Assembly (NCBI RefSeq): GCF_012726265.1
Contig: NZ_JAASAG010000006.1
Location: forward strand, 394,296-458,295
Direction: 5' to 3'
DNA: 64,000 bases
Origin: Streptomyces sp. HNM0575
GTDB lineage: Bacteria > Actinomycetota > Actinomycetes > Streptomycetales > Streptomycetaceae
Each line of letters opens with the position of its first letter. Position 1 is the first letter of the stretch. A model generated the notes under the pieces. That model saw only the letters and a list, made by a program, of their open reading frames with translations. It did not search any database and had not been told where the DNA came from. Both the position numbers and the translations under genes were made by a program. This document shows, in pieces, positions 26,101-34,922 of the stretch.

Positions 26101-26249
26101 TCCCGCGCGGAGCCGCGGAAGCCCGCCCCCTCCTCCGCGGATCCCGGGCCCCGCCCGGCCAGACCGCTCAGGCAGATCGCTCAGCAGGACACCCACGCCC
26201 CTCAGACCTTCACACCTCCCAGATCCTCGGACCTCTCAGGAGAGCACCC

Positions 26250-26879
26250 ATGACCACAGCGTTCACCGTCAGTTGGAACGACAGGTTCGGCAACATCTAC
26301 GCCGACCAGCCCCTCGCCCAGCTGTCCTGGTTCACCGGCGCCCCCGGGATACAGCTCATCGAGCGTGTCATCGACGGCCGCCTCAGGGCCGGACAGCGCC
26401 TGATCGACCTGGGCAGCGGTCCGGGCGTGGACGCCGTCTTCCTCTCCCTCCAAGGGCTCGACGTGACGGGCGTCGACATCTCGCCGGACGCCGTGCGCCG
26501 CGCCCGTAGCTGGGCCGAACTGGCCGGTGCGTCCGCCGAGTTCGTCGAGGGCGACGTGCTGGACGTGCCGCTCCCCGACTCCTCGGCCGACGTCGTCAAC
26601 GACTCCTTCGTCTTCCACAACATGCGGGACGAGGCACGAGAGCCGTTCGCGGCGGAGGTACACCGGCTGCTCAAACCGGGCGGCACGTTCCTGCTGAACT
26701 CCTTCTCCGACCACATGGTGGAGGGCACCGGCCCGCGCCGTATCACCAGCGCCGAGATCCTGGAGACCTTCACGGCGGACCGCTTCGAGTGCGTCGGGCT
26801 GCGCACCTACCGCAACATCCCGACGCAGAAGAAGCCCGACCAGATCCACTGGATCGGCGAGTTCAGGGCCCGCCCGTAA
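26250..26879 (+). CDS. Class I SAM-dependent methyltransferase
   Basis: 209 residues; ATG 26250 follows AGGAGAG. Motif I IDLGSGPGVDAVFLS (about 52-66), acidic post-I GVDISPDAV, motif II-like DSSADVVNDSFVFHN and motif III LLKPGGTFLLNSF give a clear UbiE/Methyltransf_11-type fold. The C-terminal segment lacks N-methyl or C-methyl signature motifs I could use. It directly follows the FkbH-like gene after a 150-bp gap, where an FkbG O-methyltransferase is often found; but FkbG belongs to a different methyltransferase family, so it may instead methylate the final product. Whether the extender unit is methoxymalonyl or hydroxymalonyl hinges on this enzyme. Confidence 0.82.
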   Translation: MTTAFTVSWNDRFGNIYADQPLAQLSWFTGAPGIQLIERVIDGRLRAGQRLIDLGSGPGVDAVFLSLQGLDVTGVDISPDAVRRARSWAELAGASAEFVEGDVLDVPLPDSSADVVNDSFVFHNMRDEAREPFAAEVHRLLKPGGTFLLNSFSDHMVEGTGPRRITSAEILETFTADRFECVGLRTYRNIPTQKKPDQIHWIGEFRARP

Positions 26880-27207
26880 CGGCTGCCCAGTAGCCCGCCG
26901 CGGGCGGCTGACGGGGCATCGGACGGGGCATCTGACGGGCCGCCGCGGCAGGCCCGAGGACATCGTGGGGCCTGTGATGTTCCGGGCATCGCAGGCAGCC
27001 GCGTACATCTACGGACAGACGAGCACCGTGGACGGAGGACGGCTGAGCTACGGATACCTTTGACCGCCTACCGCACGACCGAACCACCGCACGACCCGCA
27101 CCACCGCGCGGCCCGGCAGCCCCGATCGGGGGCTGTGCCGGGCCGGTTCCGTCCCCTGGGGCGGGACCGCGCGCACTCTGATCGATCCTCGACAAGGTAA
27201 ACAGCAC
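26880..27207. other. Intergenic region before the exporter
   Basis: About 330 bases of GC-rich sequence with no supported gene. It probably carries a terminator for the methyltransferase transcript and a promoter for the MFS gene, but no boxes can be assigned. Confidence 0.4.
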
Positions 27208-28512
27208 ATGAGTTCACGCAACAACCGGTCGCTTCCCCTGCTCCCGGGCTTCCTCGTGGGGTGGGGGACGACGACGTTCGGCGCCGGCCTGGCCCAGCCG
27301 CTGCTGGCGGTCTATCTCAAGGAGACTGTCGGACTCCCCACCTCGGGTGTGTCCTTCTACTTCGGTCTCTTCGCCGTCGCCGGGCTCGCCGTCAACCCGC
27401 TCATCGGAACGTTCGGCGCCCGCTGGGACCCGGGCCGCGTCGCGGTGTTCGCGACGGTGCCGCAGACGGCGGGGGCGCTGCTGCTCGTCCAGGCGGACTC
27501 GATGAGCACGGTGATGCTCGCCGCGTTACTCTCCGGCTCCGGCACGGGCACGTACTACGCCGTCCAGACTCCCGTGCTCAGCGGCGCCTTCGGCGAGTCC
27601 TCGCTCAGCCGGGTGCTGTCGGCGCAGAACCAGATCACGGCCGCCACCATGGCACTGGGCGCAGTGGCGGGCGGCCAGCTCGCCGACCGGCTGGGCACCA
27701 CGGGCTTCCAACTGGGCATCGCGGGCAACGGCGTGAGCTATCTGCTGTACGGGATCGCGCTCGCCCGCGTGCTGAGGCTGCGGTACGGCGCGGGCGCGCG
27801 ACCCGGCGCCTTCTCCGGCGGGCTGGAGGACGGCCCGCGGGAGCGCGGGGCCGCCCGCCGCCGGACACCGTTCACGAACACCACGTTCCTGCTGCTGCTG
27901 TTGCTCCAGGGCGCGCTGGTGACCTTCGGCCTCGTGCAACTCGACACCGTCCTGCCGGTGGTGCTGCGGGACGCGGCGAAGCTGTCGGTCTCGGCCGGCA
28001 GCCTCGTCCTGGCGGTGAACTCCCTCTCGGTGCTGCTGATCCAGCCGCTCGCGCTGCGCGTGGTGCACCGGATCGGCTATGTCAACGCGCTACGGGCCGC
28101 CGTCGGGGTGTGGGCGGTGAGCCTCACTGCGCTCTTCGGCGCGGTCCATGTCACGGGCCAGTGGCTCCAGTTGACGCTCGCGGCCCTGTTCGCGCTGGTC
28201 TTCTCGGTGGGCGAGTGCCTGATCGCACCGAGCGTGCAGCCGCTCGTCGTGGCCCTCGCGCCGCCCGGACGGATGCCGGCCTACGCCGCCGCGACCTCGC
28301 TCGTGCACGGGCTCGGCGGCTTCCTCGCGCCGATGATGTGCCTGCCCGTCTTCACCGCGGGCGGCATCCAGGCCTACCTGATACTCCAGCTCGTCGGCTA
28401 CGCCACCGCGGCCGGGACGCTGGTGCCCCTGGGCAGGCGCACCCGGCATCTGCGGCAGGAGCGCGAGGACGGGAAGCAGCTCGTCGGCGCCGCGCCGGAC
28501 GGCGGGAGGTGA
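27208..28512 (+). CDS. MFS transporter (probable exporter of the cluster product)
   Basis: 434 residues with twelve hydrophobic segments and the MFS cytoplasmic loop between TM2 and TM3 (GTFGARWDPGRV). N-terminal GFLVGWGTTTFGAGLAQPLLAVYL begins TM1. The fold belongs to the drug:proton antiporter-like MFS of actinomycete clusters. The position between tailoring genes makes export and self-protection the likely role. The start is ATG 27208; the preceding ribosome-binding site (AAGG) is modest. Confidence 0.88.
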   Translation: MSSRNNRSLPLLPGFLVGWGTTTFGAGLAQPLLAVYLKETVGLPTSGVSFYFGLFAVAGLAVNPLIGTFGARWDPGRVAVFATVPQTAGALLLVQADSMSTVMLAALLSGSGTGTYYAVQTPVLSGAFGESSLSRVLSAQNQITAATMALGAVAGGQLADRLGTTGFQLGIAGNGVSYLLYGIALARVLRLRYGAGARPGAFSGGLEDGPRERGAARRRTPFTNTTFLLLLLLQGALVTFGLVQLDTVLPVVLRDAAKLSVSAGSLVLAVNSLSVLLIQPLALRVVHRIGYVNALRAAVGVWAVSLTALFGAVHVTGQWLQLTLAALFALVFSVGECLIAPSVQPLVVALAPPGRMPAYAAATSLVHGLGGFLAPMMCLPVFTAGGIQAYLILQLVGYATAAGTLVPLGRRTRHLRQEREDGKQLVGAAPDGGR

Positions 28513-28973
28513 CGCCGCCCCGGCCCCGCCGGATGCCCGGTGCCGGACGCCCGCCACACGTACCGGCACACGTACCGGTACCGGCACCACATGGAAAACT
28601 GGTGCAGACCAATACGAATTCCTACGCACCCAGGAAACAACCGCACACCTCCGATCCTCCAACTCTTCGGAATCACACCGACATCGGCGAACTTCCGCGA
28701 ACTTCCCGCGTTTTCCCGTCGCCCCAATGAATTCACCCGCCAAAGGGGCCATGACGCCTATGAGTTCAGAATTCGCCGGGGAGCAGGGGCGCCCCGGCGT
28801 ACGGAATATCCGGTCGCCCCCGTCGCCGCCCACCGCCGGCACCGGGACCCGAGCACAGACCCCCGCTCAGGCTCTCGCACAGACCCCCGCTCAGGCCTGA
28901 ACCGATATCGGCACACGCACCCGTACCGGCCCCGTCACCACCGTCCCGACTCCGCAACCAATGGAGACCCAGC
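28513..28973. other. Intergenic region before the ATP-grasp gene
   Basis: About 460 bases, with ACACGTACCGG direct repeats near 28558-28585 and an A+T-richer stretch at 28590-28760 that is a good candidate for a promoter. I see no gene here; open frames lack ribosome-binding sites and protein-like composition. Confidence 0.45.
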
Positions 28974-30305
28974 GTGAGTTCACCGTCCGACGCGTCCGAC
29001 CCGACCGACGCGCCCGCCACGTCCGACGCACTCGCCACGTCCGCCCGGCCCGACGGCTCCTCCGGCGGCGCCCGTCCCGCCCTGCTCCTCGTCGGCTCCG
29101 GTTACCGCCTGGGGCACGAGCGGCTGCTGGCGCAGCTCGCCTCCCGGGCCTCGGTGCTGCTGCTCAACCCCGACCCGCCGACCTGGGAGCGGCAATCCAT
29201 CGCCGACGCCGAGGTGTTCGACCCCGGCGACCCCGGCTCCCTGCTCGCGTCCGCCGGGAGCCTGTGCTCCCGGCACGGCGCCGACGCGGTCGTCTCGTAC
29301 GACGAGTCCCACGTGCTGCGCGCCGCCGAGCTGGCGGAGGACCTGAAGCTGTCCGGGCTGCCGCTCGCCGCCGCCCGCATCGCCCGGGACAAGCACAGCC
29401 AGCGCCAACTCCTCGCCCGCGAGGGCATATCGCCGACCCGCTCGACCCTCGTCTCCTCACTGGAGGAGGGCCTGCGGGCGGCCGAGGACACCGGCTATCC
29501 CGTCATCGTCAAGCCGCGCGGCCTCTCCGGCAGCGCCGGGGTGAGCCGGGTCGACTCCTCCGACGGCTTCGCCGCCGCGTTCCGTACCGCCATGGGCATC
29601 GACAAGAAGGGCATGGCCAGCGACGGCATCCTCGTCGAGGAGTACCTGGAGGGCGAGGAGTTCGAAGTCGACGTGTGGACGAGCGACGGCACCGCGCAGC
29701 CCGTCTACTGGGCCCGCAAGTACTTCGCGTACGACCCGCACCCGATCGAGACGGGCTACGTGACGGGCGCCGGCTCCCTGGACACCGAAGACCCCGCCGT
29801 GGCCTCGGGGTTCGAGCTCGCCCGGCGCGCGGTGCTCGCCGTGGGCATCGACCACGCCCTCGTACACGTCGAGATAAAGCTGACGCCGCGGGGGCCCCGC
29901 GTCGTCGAGGTCAACGCCCGGCCCTCGGGCGACATGGCCGCCGTCGTCACTGAACTCGGCACCGGTCAGCGCATCGGCTCGCTGCTCGCGAGCGCGGCCC
30001 TCGGCCTTCCTCCCGAGCCCGCGGAGTTCCAGCAGGCCGCGGACCGCGCGGCAGGCGTGAAGTTCCTCTATCCACGCGGCCCGCAGCGCTTCGACGGGCT
30101 CGCGGACGCGGAACGGCTCCGGGCAGAGCCGTGGATCGTGCAGATCGGCGAACTCCGCGAGCGCGGCACGGAGATCGCGCCGCCGCCCGCCGACTTCTGG
30201 GGCCGCGCGGGCTATGTCATGGCCACCGGCACCAGCGCGGACGAGGTGGACCGCAGGCTGACCGAGGCGGAGCGCGAGCTGACCGTGACGGGCCCGCCCC
30301 TGTAA
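28974..30305 (+). CDS. ATP-grasp ligase
   Basis: 443 residues; GTG 28974 follows GGAGA. ATP-grasp features in order: pre-ATP-grasp domain, the lysine strand YPVIVKPRGLSGSAGVSRVD (about 178-197), LVEEYLEGEEFEVDVWT (hinge and ATP-adenine contacts), and the Mg-binding VHVEIKLTPRGPRVVEVNARPSGD (Glu and Asn, about 300-322). Such enzymes form amide or related bonds through an acyl-phosphate, and stand-alone members in clusters ligate amino acids or release carrier-bound acids. With no thioesterase in the cluster this enzyme is the best candidate for the final coupling. A ~35-residue disordered Ser/Asp/Ala head precedes the fold. Confidence 0.85.
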   Translation: MSSPSDASDPTDAPATSDALATSARPDGSSGGARPALLLVGSGYRLGHERLLAQLASRASVLLLNPDPPTWERQSIADAEVFDPGDPGSLLASAGSLCSRHGADAVVSYDESHVLRAAELAEDLKLSGLPLAAARIARDKHSQRQLLAREGISPTRSTLVSSLEEGLRAAEDTGYPVIVKPRGLSGSAGVSRVDSSDGFAAAFRTAMGIDKKGMASDGILVEEYLEGEEFEVDVWTSDGTAQPVYWARKYFAYDPHPIETGYVTGAGSLDTEDPAVASGFELARRAVLAVGIDHALVHVEIKLTPRGPRVVEVNARPSGDMAAVVTELGTGQRIGSLLASAALGLPPEPAEFQQAADRAAGVKFLYPRGPQRFDGLADAERLRAEPWIVQIGELRERGTEIAPPPADFWGRAGYVMATGTSADEVDRRLTEAERELTVTGPPL

Positions 30306-30326
30306 CGCCGGAGAGTCATGGCCGAT

Positions 30327-30354
30327 GCCCGGCGGGCGCACCCGCCCGCCGGGC
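30327..30354. terminator. Bidirectional hairpin between convergent genes
   Basis: A perfect 12-bp stem (GCCCGGCGGGCG and its complement) with a CACC loop lies between the ATP-grasp gene and the convergent aldo/keto reductase gene. There is no T-run, as is common for actinomycete terminators. Confidence 0.65.
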
Positions 30355-30360
30355 GGGCGG

Positions 30361-31356
30361 TCACCAGGCGAAGGCCTCCGGAGTGGGTCCGGGGCCGGGG
30401 AAGATCTCGTCGAGCGAGGCCAACAGCTCGTCGCTCAACTTGAGTTCGACCGCGCGCACTGCGCTCGCGAGCTGGTCGAGGGTGCGCGGCCCCACGACCG
30501 GTCCCGTGATGCCGGGGCGGGACAGCAGCCAGGCGAGGGCCACTTCGCCGGGTTCGAGGCCGTGCTTGTCCAGCAGGTCCTCGTAACTCTGGACCTGCTC
30601 ACGCACCTTGCCGTTGGCCAGCCCGTCCTTGGAGCGGCCCGTGGCGGTGCGCCTCGCGCTGCCCGACTGCTCCTTGCGGATCGCGCCGCCCAGCAGCCCG
30701 CCGTGCAGCGGTGACCAGGGGATGACGCCGACCCCGTAGTCCTGGGCGGCGGGTATGACGTCCATCTCGGCGCGGCGCTCGGCGAGGTTGTAGATGCACT
30801 GCTCGCTGACCAGGCCCAGTGAACTGCGGCGCGCCGCCCTCTCGTTGGCCTTGGCGATGTGCCAGCCCGCGTGGTTGGAGGAGCCGACGTAGAGGACCTT
30901 GCCCTGCTGTACGAGCACGTCCATGGCCTGCCAGACCTCTTCCCACGGGGTGAGGCGGTCCACGTGGTGGAACTGGTAGAGGTCGATGTGGTCGGTCTGG
31001 AGCCGCTTGAGGCTGGCTTCGACGGACTGCCGGATGTTGAGCGCGGAGAGCTTCTCGTCGTTGGGCCAGGGCTTGTTGTCCGGGGCCATGTTGATGTAGC
31101 CCTTGGTCGCCAGCACGGTCTTCTCGCGCCTGCCGCCGCCCTTCGCGAACCAGCGCCCGATGATCTTCTCCCCACGGCCCTTGTTCTCGCCGAAGCCGTA
31201 GACGTTGGCGGTGTCGAAGACGTTGATGCCGTCGGCGTGCGCGGCGTCCATGATGGTGTGGCCGTCGGCCTCTGTGGTCTGGTCCCCGAAGTTCAGCGTC
31301 CCCAGGATGATCCGGCTGACTTTGAGGCCGGTGCGGCCAAGCTGCGTGTACTCCAT
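30361..31356 (-). CDS. Aldo/keto reductase
   Basis: 331 residues of the AKR family. MEYTQLGRTGLKVSRIILGT and NVFDTANVYGFGENKGRGE give the Asp/Tyr of the catalytic tetrad, KTVLATKGYI the Lys, and LYQFHHVDRLTPWEE the His. TGPVVGPRTLDQLA is the NADPH 2'-phosphate site. Predicted NADPH-dependent reduction of a carbonyl. It may be the right-hand edge of the cluster or a housekeeping gene: it is convergent to the ATP-grasp gene and has its own upstream region. Confidence 0.88.
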   Translation of the reverse strand: MEYTQLGRTGLKVSRIILGTLNFGDQTTEADGHTIMDAAHADGINVFDTANVYGFGENKGRGEKIIGRWFAKGGGRREKTVLATKGYINMAPDNKPWPNDEKLSALNIRQSVEASLKRLQTDHIDLYQFHHVDRLTPWEEVWQAMDVLVQQGKVLYVGSSNHAGWHIAKANERAARRSSLGLVSEQCIYNLAERRAEMDVIPAAQDYGVGVIPWSPLHGGLLGGAIRKEQSGSARRTATGRSKDGLANGKVREQVQSYEDLLDKHGLEPGEVALAWLLSRPGITGPVVGPRTLDQLASAVRAVELKLSDELLASLDEIFPGPGPTPEAFAW

Positions 31357-31810
31357 GATCGAACAGTCAAACCCGTCGGGCGCGCTCCGGCAAGACGCCG
31401 ATGACCGCGACGGACCCGCCCCTGCGACGGCCGGAACGCCGCGCCCGTACGGACAGCGCCGGGACCGCCCAACTCCCCATTACCGAAAGGTAATCCGGTC
31501 GCGATGCGGACATGATCCGGCGTAACTCAGACATTGACAGCGGACAATTCAGCGTCGCGTTCCACAAACCCTCGGTGAAAGCTCGAAGAACTCGCCTCCT
31601 GCCTGCGTGCGGACGTGCTACACAGGAGATTCGGGGGCATCTCGTGCCGACGAAAGGGAAACCTTCGAGAATGCGTGTGCACCAGCCGTCTCATCGCGGT
31701 ATTCCCTCGAACTCCCCTGCGGCGTACGCCTCCTGGAGGCACGCGGTGCGGCACCTGCCGACGAGACCCGGGCAGGAGGCCGGTCCGCAGCCCGCGGGTG
31801 GCGACCGCCG
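31357..31810. other. Intergenic region between divergent AKR and D5-type gene
   Basis: About 450 bases between divergent starts. Part of it (31490-31580) is A+T-richer and should hold the promoters. The D5-type frame stays open back to 31607, so part of this stretch may be translated. Confidence 0.4.
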
Positions 31811-33442
31811 GTGACACACTCCGCACCCGTGCCGAGCACCGTCACCGACCGCGGCTCCGCCCAGGAGCCCCGGCGCCCGCCGTACCCGCTCCCCGCTCCG
31901 GCGACGTCCCGCCCGCGGCCGCCCGGCCTCTCCCGGACACCGGCTCCGCCGAACGGCACCGGCGCGCCCGCCGGCGGGCACGGCCCCGCGCCCGTACGAC
32001 GGCCCTTGCCACCGCCCGCAGGCCTCGTGCCCGACAGCCTCACCGACCGGGGCAACGCCAAGCTCTTCGTCAGCCTGTACGGGCAGGAGTTCCGGCATGT
32101 GACGGGGCTCGGCTGGCACCTGTGGACCGGCTACCGCTGGGAGCTGGACGAGGACGACGCCGTCCTGTGGGCGGCGGGCGAGATGGCCGAGGCCCTCGGC
32201 GACACCGACCCCGCCGGCAGGTTCTCCGACGGGGCGCTGCGCCGCCACCGCCGCCGCGCACTGTCGACGGCCGGGATGAAGTCCATGCTCATGCAGGCCA
32301 GGGCCGCCCCCGGCATGGTGCTCAACGCCGCCCGCCTGGACGCAGATCCGTACGCCCTGTGCACCCCCGGCGGCGTGGTCGACCTGCGCAGCGGGGACCT
32401 CACCCCGCCGGACCCGCGGCACCATCTGCACTGCCGGGCGACGGCCGTGACGCCGGACCCCGCGCCGATACCGCGCTGGCGGCGCACCCTCAGCGACGCC
32501 TTCGGCGACGACGACCAGGGCCACCGGATCATCGCCTACCTCCACGAATTACTCGGCTACTCCATCACCGGGGAGGCCGGCGCCCGCGTCATGCCGTTCC
32601 CGCACGGGGCGCTCGACGGCGACCGGAGCGTGCTGCTCGACGTCGTGACCAGGCTCCTCGGCGACTACGCGGACACCGTCCCGCCCGCCCTCCTCACCTC
32701 CCGCTCCTCCGCCGCGCGCCCCGCCGACCTCGCCGAACTGCACGGCCGCCGGGTCTTGGTCTGCTCGATGCCCGAACCCGGCACCGGACTCGACGAGGCA
32801 CGGGTACGTCTCCTGACGGGCACGGACCGCATCAAGGCCCGGCGGCTGCGCCAGGACTTCTTCAGCTTCCGGCCGACGCACAAGCTGTGGCTGCTGGGCG
32901 CGGCCCGTCCGGACGCGATCCCCAGCGGCCGTCTGCTCGCCCGGCGGACCAAGCACGTACCGTCGGCGGACTTCCCCCGCGGCGCCCGGGAGGCGGCCCG
33001 CCTCTCCGACGCCCTCGTCGGCGAGGAGGGCCCGGGCATACTCAACTGGCTGATCGCGGGCGCCCGCCGCTATCTGTCGGGCCCGCGGGACCTCCCCGTG
33101 CCTTCCGGGCCCTCCCTGCCCGCCGGTGCCGCGGCCGGGACCGGGGCCGCGTGGCTGGATCCCACCACGCGCTTCCTTGCCGAGTGCTGCACGCTCGGCC
33201 GCGGAAGGCGCTCCGAGCAGACCCGCCTCTACAGCCGCTACCGGCGCTGGTGCGAGGAGCAGGGCCTCGGCCCGGAGTCGTCACGGGCGTTCGCGGCGAA
33301 GGTACGCAAGGCGGTGGGCATCTCCACGCCCAAGCAGATGGTGCTCTCCAACCAGCGCAAGTTCTACCCGGGCATAGGCATGGACGGCCAAGACGACGAG
33401 CCGGGCACCACGGACGCCTCCGGTCCGGCCCCGGCCTGCTGA
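31811..33442 (+). CDS. Domesticated D5/P4-type primase-helicase with broken P-loop
   Basis: About 543 residues from GTG 31811; the frame is open to 31607 and the true start is uncertain. The central part follows D5_N and the SF3-type helicase of phage/plasmid P4-like primases: GWHLWTGYRWELDEDD, CTPGGVVDLRSG, LHELLGYSITGEAGARVMPF, then GDYADTVPPALLTSR and a sensor-like LHGRRVLVCSMPEPG. Where active proteins have a GxxGNGKS/T P-loop, this one reads PHGALDGDRSVLLD, with no Lys. A winged-helix-like C-terminus follows. The protein is therefore unlikely to hydrolyse ATP in the usual way. It may be a retained phage or element gene with a structural or regulatory role. Confidence 0.7.
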   Translation: MTHSAPVPSTVTDRGSAQEPRRPPYPLPAPATSRPRPPGLSRTPAPPNGTGAPAGGHGPAPVRRPLPPPAGLVPDSLTDRGNAKLFVSLYGQEFRHVTGLGWHLWTGYRWELDEDDAVLWAAGEMAEALGDTDPAGRFSDGALRRHRRRALSTAGMKSMLMQARAAPGMVLNAARLDADPYALCTPGGVVDLRSGDLTPPDPRHHLHCRATAVTPDPAPIPRWRRTLSDAFGDDDQGHRIIAYLHELLGYSITGEAGARVMPFPHGALDGDRSVLLDVVTRLLGDYADTVPPALLTSRSSAARPADLAELHGRRVLVCSMPEPGTGLDEARVRLLTGTDRIKARRLRQDFFSFRPTHKLWLLGAARPDAIPSGRLLARRTKHVPSADFPRGAREAARLSDALVGEEGPGILNWLIAGARRYLSGPRDLPVPSGPSLPAGAAAGTGAAWLDPTTRFLAECCTLGRGRRSEQTRLYSRYRRWCEEQGLGPESSRAFAAKVRKAVGISTPKQMVLSNQRKFYPGIGMDGQDDEPGTTDASGPAPAC

Positions 33443-33583
33443 GGGGACGGGCAACGAGCGCGGCCAATGCCGAACAGGTCAGCCCGCGACCGTAGTTCGA
33501 AGCCGCCCGCTTCATGGAGCTGTCTGTACGCCTCTGCGGATGCGGTGGCGGGGCGCATGCGGAGGTGGGGGAGGGAGAGAGGT

Positions 33584-34084
33584 TCAGTGCGGAAGGCCGC
33601 GCGTCGCCCCCCAGCGGGCGGCGTCGGCGAGTTGGTTGGCCCGCTCGTAGATGGTGTCGAACTTGTGCAGCTTCTCCCGGACTTGCTCGCGGCTGTAGCC
33701 GGCGATGTACTCGTCCAGTTTCAGCAGTACGCGGTCGAGCTCGTCGCGGTGGACGAGATCGGTGGCCTCGAAGCCGAGGTCGTCGGCGATCCGCTCGCAC
33801 CCCTTCGCGTGGTTCCAGGCGTCGGTGAGGCCCCTGGCCAACTCGGTGTAGCGGCGTTCGAGATCTGCCAGCTCCTTGCCGAGCCGTGTCGCGTTCCTCT
33901 TGATCCCCTCGAGGTAGCGGAGGAAGGCGTCCCCTGCCTCGCCGAACCACTGCCGGGCGTCGCCCTCGGCTTCGTTGAGTGCCCGTAGGACGTCCTGGAC
34001 GCCGCCGATCTGGCGCTTGAGGAACTCCACATACCGCCAGACCTCGTTCGGGTCGCCCTTGACGAGCTGCGAGGGATCCCTCAT
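33584..34084 (-). CDS. Helical WXG100-like protein, ESX/polymorphic-toxin context
   Basis: 166 residues, almost wholly alpha-helical and charged, with DARQWFGEAGDAFLRYLEGI (about 42-61) resembling the central W-x-G turn of WXG100-type proteins. It starts within the stop codon of the gene upstream (ATGA). Such pairs usually sit directly before a large secreted toxin gene. Here nothing follows on this strand before the convergent D5-type gene, so the toxin seems lost or displaced. Function otherwise unknown. Confidence 0.6.
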   Translation of the reverse strand: MRDPSQLVKGDPNEVWRYVEFLKRQIGGVQDVLRALNEAEGDARQWFGEAGDAFLRYLEGIKRNATRLGKELADLERRYTELARGLTDAWNHAKGCERIADDLGFEATDLVHRDELDRVLLKLDEYIAGYSREQVREKLHKFDTIYERANQLADAARWGATRGLPH

Positions 34085-34479
34085 CCGAAGTCGTCCAGGA
34101 TCTTGGTGCTGCTGGGTAACGAGGGCGGGCCCTTCAGGACGACGTCCTCGATCACGTTGAGAACCCCACTCGAGACGGGGTCCAGTCCGCCGCTCTCCAC
34201 CTTCTTCTTGATCTCGCCGTCGATGCGCTGGTACTCGGCAGCTGCCTTCTTGACTCCACGGGCGGCCTTTTCCAGTTCCATGGCCAGCTTCCGGGCCTTC
34301 GGCATCCGGTCATCGACCGCGGTGACGAGGCGGTGCCGGGTCGCGGAGTCGCCCACGTCGGGGGCGGGGGTCCTGTGGAGGTCGGCGGCGAGGTCACGTG
34401 ACCACTCGTAGACCCGGCCGAGCCGGTCGCCGAGCCGGTAGAGATCCTCGAACGAGACCGCTACTTCCTCTCCGGCCAT
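34081..34479 (-). CDS. Small helical protein paired with WXG100-like protein
   Basis: 132 residues; ATG 34479 follows GAGGAGA. Predicted long helices (SFEDLYRLGDRLGRVYEWSRDLAADLHR; PKARKLAMELEKAARGVKKAAAEYQRIDGEIKKK) suggest a helical hairpin like ESX substrates or their chaperones. Four-base overlap with the next gene shows co-translation. No catalytic motif. Confidence 0.6.
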   Translation of the reverse strand: MAGEEVAVSFEDLYRLGDRLGRVYEWSRDLAADLHRTPAPDVGDSATRHRLVTAVDDRMPKARKLAMELEKAARGVKKAAAEYQRIDGEIKKKVESGGLDPVSSGVLNVIEDVVLKGPPSLPSSTKILDDFG

Positions 34480-34922
34480 GCCTTCTCCTCGGGTCGAGGC
34501 GCCTCAGTCTGAAACAAGGACTTTAGACCCGGAGCGCGCGGAGGTGAAGGCGGGGAAGCCCGCCTCTACACCGACGTCAGCCCCTGCATACGTCCTCCGA
34601 GCGCGTCACCGAGGTGACCGATCCGTGCGTGCTGAACGCAGTCAGAAGCAGCCCAGTTCGGCAGGGCAATTGCTAGCCCTGCCCTGCGGACAGCGCAGAG
34701 CGCAGCCACGTGCCCCCGGCAGGATTCGAACCTGCGACACCCGCTTCAGGAATTCGACCGAGAGGTTGGCCCCGTCCCGGGACCCCGTGCCTACAGTGCT
34801 GGGCGTCCTTCATGGAGAACCGTCGTGATCCGTTCGCCCCCACCCTCGTGGATGTCAGGAGTGGATTTTAGTCGGCGCGGCTCGAGGCGATGCCAACGGA
34901 CTTGATCAGCACCGTCGTCCGG
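34480..34922. other. Intergenic stretch holding an old attachment-site copy
   Basis: About 440 bases with no supported gene. The only recognisable content is the partial tRNA-Arg copy at 34711-34758. Confidence 0.5.
34711..34758. repeat. Degenerate attL-like copy of the tRNA-Arg 3' half
   Basis: The 40 bases from 34711 match the 3' half of tRNA-Arg(CCU) with a single change (C for T at 34746). The match continues as A/G-TTCGACC, which is shared with the flank of the attL at 38742 but not with the tRNA gene. That extra shared flank shows it is the left end of a related element rather than chance similarity. It marks the left border of the decayed interval 34711-38741. Confidence 0.75.

Noticed and set aside
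33364..33558. 64-residue minus-strand frame after the WXG100-like pair
   Set aside because: The start is protein-like, but there is no ribosome-binding site and most of it is antisense to the end of the D5-type gene; not strong enough to call as the missing toxin or immunity gene.
34711..34786. A second tRNA-Arg gene
   Set aside because: Only the 3' half matches; the 5' half needed for the acceptor and D arms is absent, as at 38742.
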